Source of the DNA: Endomicrobiia bacterium
GTDB lineage: Bacteria; Elusimicrobiota; Endomicrobiia; DTEH01
Assembly: GCA_025059805.1 (NCBI GenBank)
Contig: JANXDG010000035.1
Location: 1 to 64,000, forward strand
DNA length: 64,000 bases
Direction: 5' to 3'
Every line of letters begins with the position of its first letter. Position 1 is the stretch's first letter. Positions 27,860 through 37,407 of the stretch are shown here, one piece after another. The notes under the pieces are model-generated. The model was not told the origin of the DNA, searched no databases, and saw only the letters and a program-made list of their open reading frames with translations. A program made the translations under genes and the position numbers.

Positions 27860-28738
27860 TTACCACCATTCTTTCTCTAACAATAACATTCTCTTGTATG
27901 CTTCATTAATCGTATCATGTATTGATTTACCTTTAAGGCATGTAAGAATTTCTAAAACTAAAGGTACATTCCTAGAAATTTTTCTAAAACATCCAGTTGT
28001 GAGTTTATACCACTCAATTTTCCCTTCGCCAGGAACAAGATGTGCATCTATAACTCCATCAGTATCTGAAATGTGAGTTGTTATTATCAGTTCTAAATAA
28101 GGTTCTAAATTTTTTATTAGTGTTTCTGTATTATTATCATACGCCATCATTGCGTGACTACTATCAAAACATATACCAAATATGTTGAAATGGTTCAAAA
28201 AGCTAATCAATTCTGCAATTTCGTCAAAATATCCAAACATTATATGCGGCAATTGATTTTCTAAAGCAACCTTTACTTTAATATTATGTTTTGTAATAAA
28301 TTCAGCTAATTCTTCTAAAGAATTTTTCGTTATCTTAAATTTATTTTTATACTCCCGTGTAGTGAGATGTTTCCTACTGGTATTGGGTCGAGAGCCAGGA
28401 TGAACAACCACATAATCTGCTCCGAGTTCAGCTGACACCAAAATAATGTTTTTCGTATCATCCAACACAGTTTTAAGATACGTATTATTATCTGAATTAA
28501 ACTCGTAGTCATATGAAAAAGGTGCATGAATTGATTTTACTGTTATATTGTGTTCAGTAAGTTTCTTCTTAAGATTGCTAATCTCTTTAGAATCTTGCCA
28601 GTCAAAATGTTTAATTTTACCATAAAATACTGTCCACAATTCAATCATTCTAAATGGAGTTAAAGCAACAATATCTATTGCTTCATATGCATCAATTCGT
28701 AAACGGTCTGCAAAACCAGTTGAAATTACAAAGTCCAT
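27860..28738 (-). CDS. Sugar phosphate isomerase/epimerase-like TIM-barrel protein
   Basis: HAPFSYDYEF...VHPGSRP...ENQLPH...FGICFDSSHAMM...HISDTDGVIDAHLVPGEGKIEWYKL. Confidence 0.82.
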   Translation of the reverse strand: MDFVISTGFADRLRIDAYEAIDIVALTPFRMIELWTVFYGKIKHFDWQDSKEISNLKKKLTEHNITVKSIHAPFSYDYEFNSDNNTYLKTVLDDTKNIILVSAELGADYVVVHPGSRPNTSRKHLTTREYKNKFKITKNSLEELAEFITKHNIKVKVALENQLPHIMFGYFDEIAELISFLNHFNIFGICFDSSHAMMAYDNNTETLIKNLEPYLELIITTHISDTDGVIDAHLVPGEGKIEWYKLTTGCFRKISRNVPLVLEILTCLKGKSIHDTINEAYKRMLLLEKEWW

Positions 28739-28824
28739 AAATTTAATTTATACAAAAAAAAACTATTTTTGTCAATTAAATCAGTATATTGAAATGAAAT
28801 TATAAATTTCGTAACATCTTATAA

Positions 28825-28916
28825 GGAGGGGTGCCTGAGCGGTTTATGGGGCTGGTCTTGAAAACCAGTGTACCGTTTTGTCGGTACCGTGGGTTCGAAT
28901 CCCACCCCCTCCGCCA
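28825..28916 (+). tRNA. tRNA-Ser (UGA anticodon), CCA encoded
   Basis: GGAGGGG...CTGGT-CTTGAAA-ACCAG, long variable arm GTACCGTTTTGTCGGTAC, GGTTCGAATCC, CCCCTCC-G-CCA. Confidence 0.95.
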
Positions 28917-28929
28917 ATCAGAAAATGTT

Positions 28930-29875
28930 ATTGCTTAGGCGTAAAATTGAATTTTTTGTCTTCCAAAAATAAAGTTCAAGCCGACATTTTTTAGAAATTT
29001 CCGGATTTGATAATTGTCGTCTTGCGACAAAAGAATTTTTGGCTTGTTTCCCCTCAAAAATCATTTTCTTCATCGGTTCGTGCCAATTATTTCCTGAATG
29101 TTCAAAATCTATGATTTTCTGCTCAATATCCAGTTTTTCGTTAAACAGTTTTTGTTTCTTGGTTTGGTATTCTTCAAGGGTTAAAGCACCGTAGCAATAT
29201 AAAGATCTAATAGTTTTTCAATTTTATGCTCGGCTTTGGCTTTCTCTCTTTGGAAATTTTGAACAATTAGTTCGCTTTCTCTTTTTGTCTACACTTTCTC
29301 TTTGTCCAACTCTGAAAGTATATTTTTCGCCCAATCATAAGGTAAAGAAACTTTTTGAATAAAAGCTCTCATCTGTTCAACAAGATCTTCTTCCCTTAAA
29401 TATTTTTCCTCACATTTTTGTTTTTTCTTGGTGTATCAGTAGTAGTTAAGGCCTTTTTGCTTCTCGGCAGTTATCATACAGCCACAGTTTCCGCAACGCA
29501 TTAAACCGGAAAAAGCAAATTCATGCTTTCTTTTTCTCTTTTTCTTGCCCCGGTTATTCATTACTTGCTGGACAGAATCAAAAAGTTTTTTGGAAATAAT
29601 CAGCTCGTGGCTTCCTTGATAAACTTCTCCGTTAAACTTAAACACTCCGTAGTAAAAATGATTTTTGAGCAGTGACTGAACACAGAAAACAGAAAACGGT
29701 TTGTTGCGATAGTTTTTTATTCCGCTGTCAGCCAAAAACTGCTTTATGACTTTTGGCAAATCCGACCTAACATTTCTCCGAAAACTTTTCGTCCAGGTGC
29801 TTTGGTGGTTTGTACCTCGCACAGCGAGGTGACGATTTCAAGTTTTTCTTTAGCAGCAAATTTCTTAATAGACAC
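28930..29875 (-). pseudogene. Decayed large serine recombinase
   Basis: Minus-strand fragments in different frames: IKKFAAKEKLEIVTSLCEVQTTKAPGRKVFGEMLGRI (resolvase part); NHFYYGVFKFNGEVYQGSHELIISKKLFDSVQQVMNNRG...FAFSGLMRCGNCGCMITAEKQKG (Recombinase plus Zn-ribbon); KYLREEDLVEQM; GALTLEEYQTKKQKLFNEKL. In-frame TGA and TAG plus frameshifts; most of the catalytic domain missing. Confidence 0.85.
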
Positions 29876-29883
29876 GAAAAAAA

Positions 29884-30339
29884 CTACTTAATAAATCGAA
29901 AACTCTTAATTATACTATTCACATCCCCGACCATTTTCTGATAATCATCTGCCTCTTCTCCTACATAGGGATTATCCAGAGACATAACATACACAAAAAC
30001 AAAATCATCTTTTGTGGTAATTTCGGTACCGTGAAAACCTGGTTCGCTCTTTACTTGTTGCCATTCGTCATTGGAATAAGCGATGATTGAAAAAAGATTA
30101 TATTTCGTATCCGAGGTGGAGTTATAGACAAAAGAAGTAATATGATCTTTTTCTTCAACAAAATACTTCCCCTTCCAACTCTCTGGAATATTGACTGAAT
30201 AACCATAAACTGAATTCGTATAAACCTCGCCGCTAACAGATTCTTGCTGAGAAGCGGGCCTTAAAGATTGATAAATAAAATAACTTACCCCAATAACGAT
30301 TACTAAAATGACGATTAGAATTATTAGTTTTTTAGACAT
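29884..30339 (-). CDS. Membrane-anchored PsbP-like/lipoprotein-like hypothetical
   Basis: N-terminal TM (LIILIVILVIVIGVSYFIY), then NSVYGYSVNIPESWKGKYFVEE...SIIKSFRF. Confidence 0.6.
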   Translation of the reverse strand: MSKKLIILIVILVIVIGVSYFIYQSLRPASQQESVSGEVYTNSVYGYSVNIPESWKGKYFVEEKDHITSFVYNSTSDTKYNLFSIIAYSNDEWQQVKSEPGFHGTEITTKDDFVFVYVMSLDNPYVGEEADDYQKMVGDVNSIIKSFRFIK

Positions 30340-30713
30340 ATTCTCACCTTGCTTTCTTTTAATTTAAAAAAATAAATTATCGGCCTTTTATTTTAATAGA
30401 TCCTCTAATGAAATCAGCTCGGATTTTTTCAAATACACATCGACTAACTTATTCACAACTAAAAGTTTCTTAAGAAAGTTTATATCTTACAAATGTTAGG
30501 ATTATAAGATTGATACATTGTAATTCTCAGTAGGTTTCCCATGGTAAAACAAAGAATAGCAAGACAAAAATATACTTTCCTTTTCTTATATTAACTTCTG
30601 AAATTATGTGCTCTTCCTACCAATAAACTGTAAAAGTTCGGAACACAAGTTTATCCTGATTCCACACTACTGACTACTATAACCATAATTTCAACGCAAT
30701 AAAATTCGTTGAC

Positions 30714-30747
30714 TTACTTTTTCTTTTTAAGGGAAAAGAAAAAGTAA
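30714..30747. terminator. Perfect 14-bp inverted repeat, possible bidirectional terminator
   Basis: TTACTTTTTCTTTT-TAAGGG-AAAAGAAAAAGTAA, intergenic, downstream of the SprA-like gene. Confidence 0.45.
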
Positions 30748-30821
30748 ACAAAAAGAAACCTTGTTCTTCTCTTTCCAAGTAAAAGAAAAGAACTAAAAGA
30801 AACCTGTTAAGTTTTTCTTTG

Positions 30822-30857
30822 CTTACTTTCTTTTTATCTTCAGAAAAAGAAAGTAAG
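30822..30857. repeat. Perfect 14-bp inverted repeat related to the one at 30714
   Basis: CTTACTTTCTTTTT-ATCTTCAG-AAAAAGAAAGTAAG. Confidence 0.6.
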
Positions 30858-30971
30858 TGGTTATCAACTAACTGAAGTTCGTTGTCTACCATTTATTTCA
30901 AAAAGAAGGTAGTAATAGACAATGAGTTGTAAATTCGTTGTGAAAACTTACTATTGAACTATTATGTTTCC

Positions 30972-31009
30972 CTATCTACTACCTACTACCTGCTACCTAC
31001 TGACTACTG
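30972..31009. repeat. Short imperfect tandem repeat (CTAC/CTACCTA units)
   Basis: CTATCTACTACCTACTACCTGCTACCTACTGACTACTG. Confidence 0.6.
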
Positions 31010-31054
31010 TTATTTTAAATTCCGACTACGCGTTGGACATAAGGTTAACATTTA

Positions 31055-34000
31055 TTAAAACCTTATGATGACCTGTCCTTGTGCAGAATATGCATAATTT
31101 GTCTCTGTTTTTACCACACGGTTAATATTAACATCTGTCCCTAATCCAAGAGATATATTTATATATTTTGATATGTCGTAATCAGCCTTCGCTAAAAAAT
31201 TAATTTGGTCGGTGTTATTCTTTGCTATATCTATAGGACTTTCTTTACGGACATACGTAAGAGTTGAGTTAATCCTTAATCTATTTTGCAATGGTATTTT
31301 TTTACCAAGAATTTGTAATCCACCTTGTGCCGGTACAATATCAGCATAATAAGTAACACTAAATGTATGAGTTATAATATCCTTAGTAGGTAATTTACGT
31401 GCATCCTCAGCATATTCTTTCTTGTATTCATATCTAGGAGTTAACCTTTGTCCAAAAAACGGCATACCAACTTGCAAACCAATTATGTCTGTATATGACA
31501 TCATTGTTATGATGGAAAGTTTAAAATTATATAGATCAGAATACATTCTTTCATAACTTGACACTATTTGGTAGTTGTCAAACAAATCAAAACTCAGTAC
31601 CTCTCTATGCCTAATACCTTGTTCAAAACTTATAAATCTTATCTCTGTTGTTCTATAGGTATATGTAATGTCCAGTCTTGTATCTCTTACAACTTTTTGT
31701 TGAGATATAACAAACTTTGCTAAATCTTCTAAATTATAAAATGTTGAGGTTAAATCTGGCCAAACTTTAGTGTAAGTAAGTGTTTTTGTTTGCATTTCCT
31801 CTTTTTCTTCTTTGGAATCTGAATATGAGAAGTTAACATCTGTCTTTTTTAAGAACTCAAGATTTCCAGAAAAAGGAACACCTTCAAAAATTTTCCATCC
31901 GCCAGTGAGTTTCTGATCATTTCGTTCAAGCATACGCCTTCTTAATAAAGTTGTAGTTGTAATTTCAGTTTTATACCAAAGTAGATCTAAATTCTTGAAA
32001 TTAAAAAAATCAGGGCTTCTAAAATCCTTTGGCAAACTTTCATATTTATCACCTGCAGTAAGGTTGAAATTATAGTATAATTTCAGCGATTCTATATATT
32101 TAAGTTTTAGTATATCAACTGGTGCTAAATTCACAGAGAAACTCCCTGTCATATTTCGAGTAATATCTTTCTTTGTGGCTATAGGAAAATTAAAATCTTC
32201 AAATAATTCAACTCTATATCCAAGATTCGGTCTAAAAAATCTAACAAAATTCAATGTCGTGTTTGCCTCTGCACCATATTCATTTCTTTTCTCATAGGAA
32301 CTGATAACTATAGAATAAGTTGTATAGTATAACTCATAAGTTTTATATAAATTGTACATAGTGAAAAAAGTAAGTTTCGAATAATAATCTATTATATCAG
32401 AATCTGGTTTTAATCGTGGTATCACGAGTTTTTCATTTATGTCACCGCCTAATTGTCTAAGTTCGGTAAAGGTGTTTTTTACCCCAGCATTCAAACTTAA
32501 AGAAATCTTATCCCAGAAATTGAACGGCAGTCCAAAGTTAACAAATTTAGAATTATCAACAGAAGGATAGTAAGTAGTAGTAACTACGTTCCAAGTATAA
32601 AGCAGAAACTTTTCTTCACCGTATGTAACTGAAAGTTTTTCCACTGGTATATATTTTCGTAACGGATTATTATAGCTTAAATTTGTTCTATAAGTATCCT
32701 TAATATCCAACCGTCGTAATTCAGTCGTTGAAGATACAGATTTTGTATAATTTATATTAATTTGAGGTAAACGGTTAAATAGTAAACTTGTATCAACCTT
32801 ACCTTCAGTATACAACCTTTCTCCTTCTTCAAGTTTAGAAACTAATTCACCTGACTTTATAGCAGAAGGTGTTATTGTTTCTTCTTGTTTCCCATGAAAA
32901 CTTACAGGCATAAATCCTAACCTTGTAAAATTAAAAAATCCGACGTTTGTAATATTATCCTGATTTGTAATAGACATTGTAAAAGTTTCAAAATCACGTT
33001 CTACACTACGTGTCATTCCACCAAAGCTCGCCCAGTTTGGTATTGACATATTAAGTTCTAATTTTCGTGCAATACCTTTCCTTTTCCAACTTTCAGAAAG
33101 ATAAATATCGTTAATATAAATTACTCCCTGTTGCGAAGTAATTCCTGGCGGGTTTTCAACGATTATTTCTATTTTCGTTATTGCATGCAGTTTAGGTGTA
33201 CCTTTGATACTACACACTCCTGCATTATCCCCGATTATTGCATCCCATTTATCCGGAATATTATCATTATTAATGTCTACTTGTTCAACTGAAATTTTTT
33301 TCCATTCATTATATTGTCTTGATATAGGTGTAGCGTATTCAAAATAATTATTTATATCAGTGTATGCACGGAAACGCAAAATTATATCATTCTCTGTTTT
33401 ATTAAACACGAAAAAGTTTAGCTTGTGATGAAATGTAAAATCTAACCCGCGAGTATATGATAAGTTGACTACAGAAGATGAAAACCTATTATCAAAATTG
33501 TACTCTATAGCAAGCGTTTGTTCTATTATTTCTTCTCTTTCACGAGTACCATAGATAGAAGAATACTCTTCCAATTCCGAGAGTTTCTTGTAGAACGGAT
33601 CATTTTCGTTGTTTACTGCAAAAATTCTAGTATTCTGTGGTGTTGCAATTTCAAACTTATTACCGACTACAGAAATTTTACCAATTTTCACTATTCCAGT
33701 TTTACCATGACCTTTTATTCTTATCCTTGCGTCTTTAACAGATGTCCACAACGATTTATTTGCGATATTAATAGGAACTATTGTTGAAATCCATCCAGTA
33801 AAATTTAAATCAGCGACTTTGTACCTATCTGTAATTTTGTCTACACCAAAAAGTAAACCGTCATTATCAATGTCTTCACTGTCAAGTTTTCCGTTAGACA
33901 AACCTATCTTATATTCTCGCTCACGATTATATGAAAATCCGGCATCTTCTTTTTCATCAAGACGGCCATTTGAATTTTTATCTTCCGTATCAAGTATTTT

Positions 34001-36193
34001 ATCTTGGTCAATATCTTCACTTACGTGCCCTAGGTCTAACCAAAATTCGCCGCCACCACCATTGCTATAAAGTTCTATCTCAATATACATTTTCTTAGAG
34101 AAATCTAACCCTGTCCTAGAAAACTGGTAAACCATTGCTACTTCGCTTGAAGAATAAAGGTTATAATTTATTTTTAGTACTTGTCTTTTCCCCTCGCTAT
34201 CTATATTTGGATTGATTTCCTTTGATAACAATTCTTCATTTTCCCAGTTCAATTCTCCACCAATATATTTATCTGAATTAGAATCATAACTACCAGGAAT
34301 ATATACATCTGAACAACTTGAATAATACCAAGTATGCCTGTATGTGGAAACACTATCTTCCAAAGTAATGCCTTCCATATTCTCTAAGACAGCCTTATCC
34401 CAGATGTTAGGATTTTTTATACTCTCTGCATATTCGCCAGAAAAAGAATTTATTCTAAGTGGTAATAATGGAATCTTCACATCTATAATTCTTGCATCTG
34501 TTTCCCAAACTTGTAGAGAACTTGGGGTAGTTCTTACATCTGGAACTGAACTACCCTTTGAAGGTAAATTGCCTATCCAACTACCTCCAACAAAGAGTTT
34601 ATTTGAAAGTGGTACTTCTAACCTACCTCCGGCAATTGTTTCACCAGCTTGTAAACCGAGCATACTATATTCGTATCCAACTTCTATAATTGAAGTTTCA
34701 GTAATTTCTTCTTCATTAAGGAATGTTATAAAACCTGAATCATAATCTATCCAATAATCTACATTGCGTTGTAACGGTCTTCCATTAAGTGTAATTCGTT
34801 CTGAATAAGGAACAATGAAAGGTTTTAAAAAATATGTCTTGGTCCTGTATCTATACTCAACAAGAATGTTATATCTACTCAAGGGTGTCTTATAATAGCA
34901 ATCTTCTGCAAAAGGTTTTTCTATATCAAAATAAATTTCACCGTTTTCAAAATCAACTTTAATATTACCTAAGTTACCGGTTAAATATACAGGGACATCT
35001 TTTCCATCAGGTAAGATTTTGTCAGTTTCCGGATTTAACGGTCGATCAGATTTGTCAGTAATTTTTAAAATAAAGTTACCGGTGCCATCATCACGTATTA
35101 TGTTTGTTCTACCAAGATAATACCTGTTTTTCAGTTCTGTAGTAATTCCTTCGGTTTCGTTCCTATCTTTTATCATAATATAGTTACCGTTACCATACTG
35201 TTGACTTAACCATTGTTCACTATCTTCAATGAAGTAATCCACAGCGATTATATAATTTGATTGTATACTCTTGTTGAATATAATAATACCTTGAACATAA
35301 TCAACAAAATAATCTTTCCCTAATGCTAACTCTTCAAATTTACCTGTATAAGTAGACGATGGAACATTAAAAGCTTGTACCGTCATAACTCGTAATGTTG
35401 TAGGATCACGTTGCGGATCTAAAGTATCAACAACTATTCGTACTGTATCTCTTCTAATTTTATAGTTACCAAAAATAATCTTATAATATTTTCTTCTTAT
35501 GTATGATGTATCATATATAACCTTACGTTCAAACTCTGTTTTTCCAGTGAACCTCTTAGTTTCATAGTTACCTTTTGCCTGCGATGCTATAACATGTAAT
35601 TTTGCATTATTGTATTGTGCGATAACCTTTAGTCCAAAAACTTGACGTGAGTAACCAACAAACTCTGTATTCGGTAAACTTAACTGGATGTCACCAAACG
35701 CAGCTTCTTGTATAAACGTACCCGGTCTTGCTTTGTACCCAACTGCACCTGGTTGCGCTTCCACTCCTTCACCGCGGTATATTATTGAAATATCTCGCTT
35801 GTCAGGTTGTGTATCATCTATGTCTATATTAACATCAACATTTTTGCCAACTTTACCACGGATGTTCACCTGTAGTTCTTGTTTCATATTAATATCTGTT
35901 CTATTATGTTCTGGACGGTGTGGATATTGAACAGTTTTAACTTCCATACCAATAAGTTTTCGTCCTGCTATACTGAGTTGTGTGCCTTCCATAAACTCTA
36001 TAGTTGTAGGGGTTAATATTGGAGGTGCCGCTGTTACTGTAGAACGTTCTTCCTCAAATAATGGTTGGTTATTTTCAATACGAGTTCGTGTCTCGTTCCA
36101 TTTCTTCTGGTCAAATTTAAACAATTCTTCTTGAGCAACCTGGCCAAACAAACTAATCCAAATTGTCGAAAAGAAAATAATAAGTTTTTTCAC
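31055..36193 (-). CDS. Giant outer-membrane protein, SprA/Sov-like (T9SS translocon-like)
   Basis: 1712 aa, signal peptide, LQVNIRGKVGKNVDVNIDIDDTQ...EAAFGDIQLSLPNTEFVGYSRQVFGLKVIAQYNNAKLHVIASQAKGNYETKRF; NVDYWIDYDSGFITFLNEE; many beta-strand-like segments to a C-terminal Phe (VIIRF). Confidence 0.7.
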   Translation of the reverse strand: MKKLIIFFSTIWISLFGQVAQEELFKFDQKKWNETRTRIENNQPLFEEERSTVTAAPPILTPTTIEFMEGTQLSIAGRKLIGMEVKTVQYPHRPEHNRTDINMKQELQVNIRGKVGKNVDVNIDIDDTQPDKRDISIIYRGEGVEAQPGAVGYKARPGTFIQEAAFGDIQLSLPNTEFVGYSRQVFGLKVIAQYNNAKLHVIASQAKGNYETKRFTGKTEFERKVIYDTSYIRRKYYKIIFGNYKIRRDTVRIVVDTLDPQRDPTTLRVMTVQAFNVPSSTYTGKFEELALGKDYFVDYVQGIIIFNKSIQSNYIIAVDYFIEDSEQWLSQQYGNGNYIMIKDRNETEGITTELKNRYYLGRTNIIRDDGTGNFILKITDKSDRPLNPETDKILPDGKDVPVYLTGNLGNIKVDFENGEIYFDIEKPFAEDCYYKTPLSRYNILVEYRYRTKTYFLKPFIVPYSERITLNGRPLQRNVDYWIDYDSGFITFLNEEEITETSIIEVGYEYSMLGLQAGETIAGGRLEVPLSNKLFVGGSWIGNLPSKGSSVPDVRTTPSSLQVWETDARIIDVKIPLLPLRINSFSGEYAESIKNPNIWDKAVLENMEGITLEDSVSTYRHTWYYSSCSDVYIPGSYDSNSDKYIGGELNWENEELLSKEINPNIDSEGKRQVLKINYNLYSSSEVAMVYQFSRTGLDFSKKMYIEIELYSNGGGGEFWLDLGHVSEDIDQDKILDTEDKNSNGRLDEKEDAGFSYNREREYKIGLSNGKLDSEDIDNDGLLFGVDKITDRYKVADLNFTGWISTIVPINIANKSLWTSVKDARIRIKGHGKTGIVKIGKISVVGNKFEIATPQNTRIFAVNNENDPFYKKLSELEEYSSIYGTREREEIIEQTLAIEYNFDNRFSSSVVNLSYTRGLDFTFHHKLNFFVFNKTENDIILRFRAYTDINNYFEYATPISRQYNEWKKISVEQVDINNDNIPDKWDAIIGDNAGVCSIKGTPKLHAITKIEIIVENPPGITSQQGVIYINDIYLSESWKRKGIARKLELNMSIPNWASFGGMTRSVERDFETFTMSITNQDNITNVGFFNFTRLGFMPVSFHGKQEETITPSAIKSGELVSKLEEGERLYTEGKVDTSLLFNRLPQININYTKSVSSTTELRRLDIKDTYRTNLSYNNPLRKYIPVEKLSVTYGEEKFLLYTWNVVTTTYYPSVDNSKFVNFGLPFNFWDKISLSLNAGVKNTFTELRQLGGDINEKLVIPRLKPDSDIIDYYSKLTFFTMYNLYKTYELYYTTYSIVISSYEKRNEYGAEANTTLNFVRFFRPNLGYRVELFEDFNFPIATKKDITRNMTGSFSVNLAPVDILKLKYIESLKLYYNFNLTAGDKYESLPKDFRSPDFFNFKNLDLLWYKTEITTTTLLRRRMLERNDQKLTGGWKIFEGVPFSGNLEFLKKTDVNFSYSDSKEEKEEMQTKTLTYTKVWPDLTSTFYNLEDLAKFVISQQKVVRDTRLDITYTYRTTEIRFISFEQGIRHREVLSFDLFDNYQIVSSYERMYSDLYNFKLSIITMMSYTDIIGLQVGMPFFGQRLTPRYEYKKEYAEDARKLPTKDIITHTFSVTYYADIVPAQGGLQILGKKIPLQNRLRINSTLTYVRKESPIDIAKNNTDQINFLAKADYDISKYINISLGLGTDVNINRVVKTETNYAYSAQGQVIIRF

Positions 36194-36297
36194 TTAGATA
36201 ATAAAAACTATTTTTAAGATAACAACTTATATCGCAATTTAATATGTTTTATACAAAATCTACAAATTAGTTTACATATTTTGTAAAAAATCTTGAA

Positions 36298-37407
36298 ATG
36301 AAAGTAATTGAAAAATATATATTTAAAAATTTTATTGCAAACCTCTTTATTTATCTAAGTATTTTATCTATCTTGTTGTTACTAAACTATGTGTACCAAT
36401 TAATTTATTCAATAGTTGCACATAAAACACCACTGCTTTATTCTATAAAACTATTTACATATTTATTTCCGTCTGTACTTTCACTAACAATTCCAATAAC
36501 CATATTATTATCAATCTTGATTACATTATCAACAATGAACGAGACTAAAGAATTGTTAGTAGTAGAGACACTTGGTATTAATCGCCTATTTTTTTTCCTG
36601 AAATTGTTTCTCTTGATCTTAATTCTGTCCTTAGGTTTGATCTATTTTAACAACAATGTTGTACCTAAAAGTTACAAAGAGTTCAGAACTACTTACTCTG
36701 AACTTGTAACTTCTAGACCATCTGTAAATTTTTCAGATAACCAAACTCTTATTATACAAAATAAAAAAATTATAGTGAAAAAAACACAAGATCTTGGCAA
36801 TAAGATGTTAATTAAAAACATAATGATTTACACACCAGTTGAGGAACATAATTCAATACAAACAATATTTGCTGAAAATGCATATGTATATAACGATAGT
36901 GATGATAACTTAATTTTAGACCTTTATAATGGTACATCTATCACTGCATCAAAATCTGATTATTCTTCAGTAACATTTTTGAAATTCGGGAATTATAAAT
37001 ATATCATATATAACGATTACATGAAAAAACTTATTTCAAAAACATACAGCTTACGCGAATTAACTACCCAACAACTCATATCCGAATTTATAAAAGAAAC
37101 AAACAATAAAAGAAAAACTTACATCTTATCTGAATTCACCTTAAGATATTCTATATCTCTTAGTTTACTAAGTTTTTCACTGCTTGGTACTGTGTTAGGA
37201 TTAAAAATTAAACGTGGTGCAAAACCGCTTAGTTTTGCTTCTACCATTGGAATTGTAACAATTTATTACTTTTTGTTAACAACAAGTATGTCATTTATCG
37301 AAAATTATAGTTTAGTTATTGATTTCAGTATTGCTCACATAATCATGCAATTACCAAATATACTTTTAGTTATGATAGCATTTTTACTCCATTTGTTTTC
37401 CAAATGA
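36298..37407 (+). CDS. LptF/LptG-family (YjgP/YjgQ) permease
   Basis: EKYIFKNFIANLFIYLSILSILLLLNYVYQL...LFTYLFPSVLSLTIPITILLSILITLSTMNETKELLVVETLGI. Confidence 0.87.
   Translation: MKVIEKYIFKNFIANLFIYLSILSILLLLNYVYQLIYSIVAHKTPLLYSIKLFTYLFPSVLSLTIPITILLSILITLSTMNETKELLVVETLGINRLFFFLKLFLLILILSLGLIYFNNNVVPKSYKEFRTTYSELVTSRPSVNFSDNQTLIIQNKKIIVKKTQDLGNKMLIKNIMIYTPVEEHNSIQTIFAENAYVYNDSDDNLILDLYNGTSITASKSDYSSVTFLKFGNYKYIIYNDYMKKLISKTYSLRELTTQQLISEFIKETNNKRKTYILSEFTLRYSISLSLLSFSLLGTVLGLKIKRGAKPLSFASTIGIVTIYYFLLTTSMSFIENYSLVIDFSIAHIIMQLPNILLVMIAFLLHLFSK

Noticed and set aside
29400-29440. In-frame TGA in the serine recombinase as possible stop-codon recoding
   Set aside because: A TAG and frameshifts also interrupt the same gene and the catalytic domain is missing, so simple decay is the better explanation.
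30677-30892. 71-aa minus-strand ORF
   Set aside because: Falls across the intergenic inverted repeats; translation (KKKVSKEKLNRFLLVLFFYLEREEQGFFLFTFSFPLKRKSK) is explained by the repeats.
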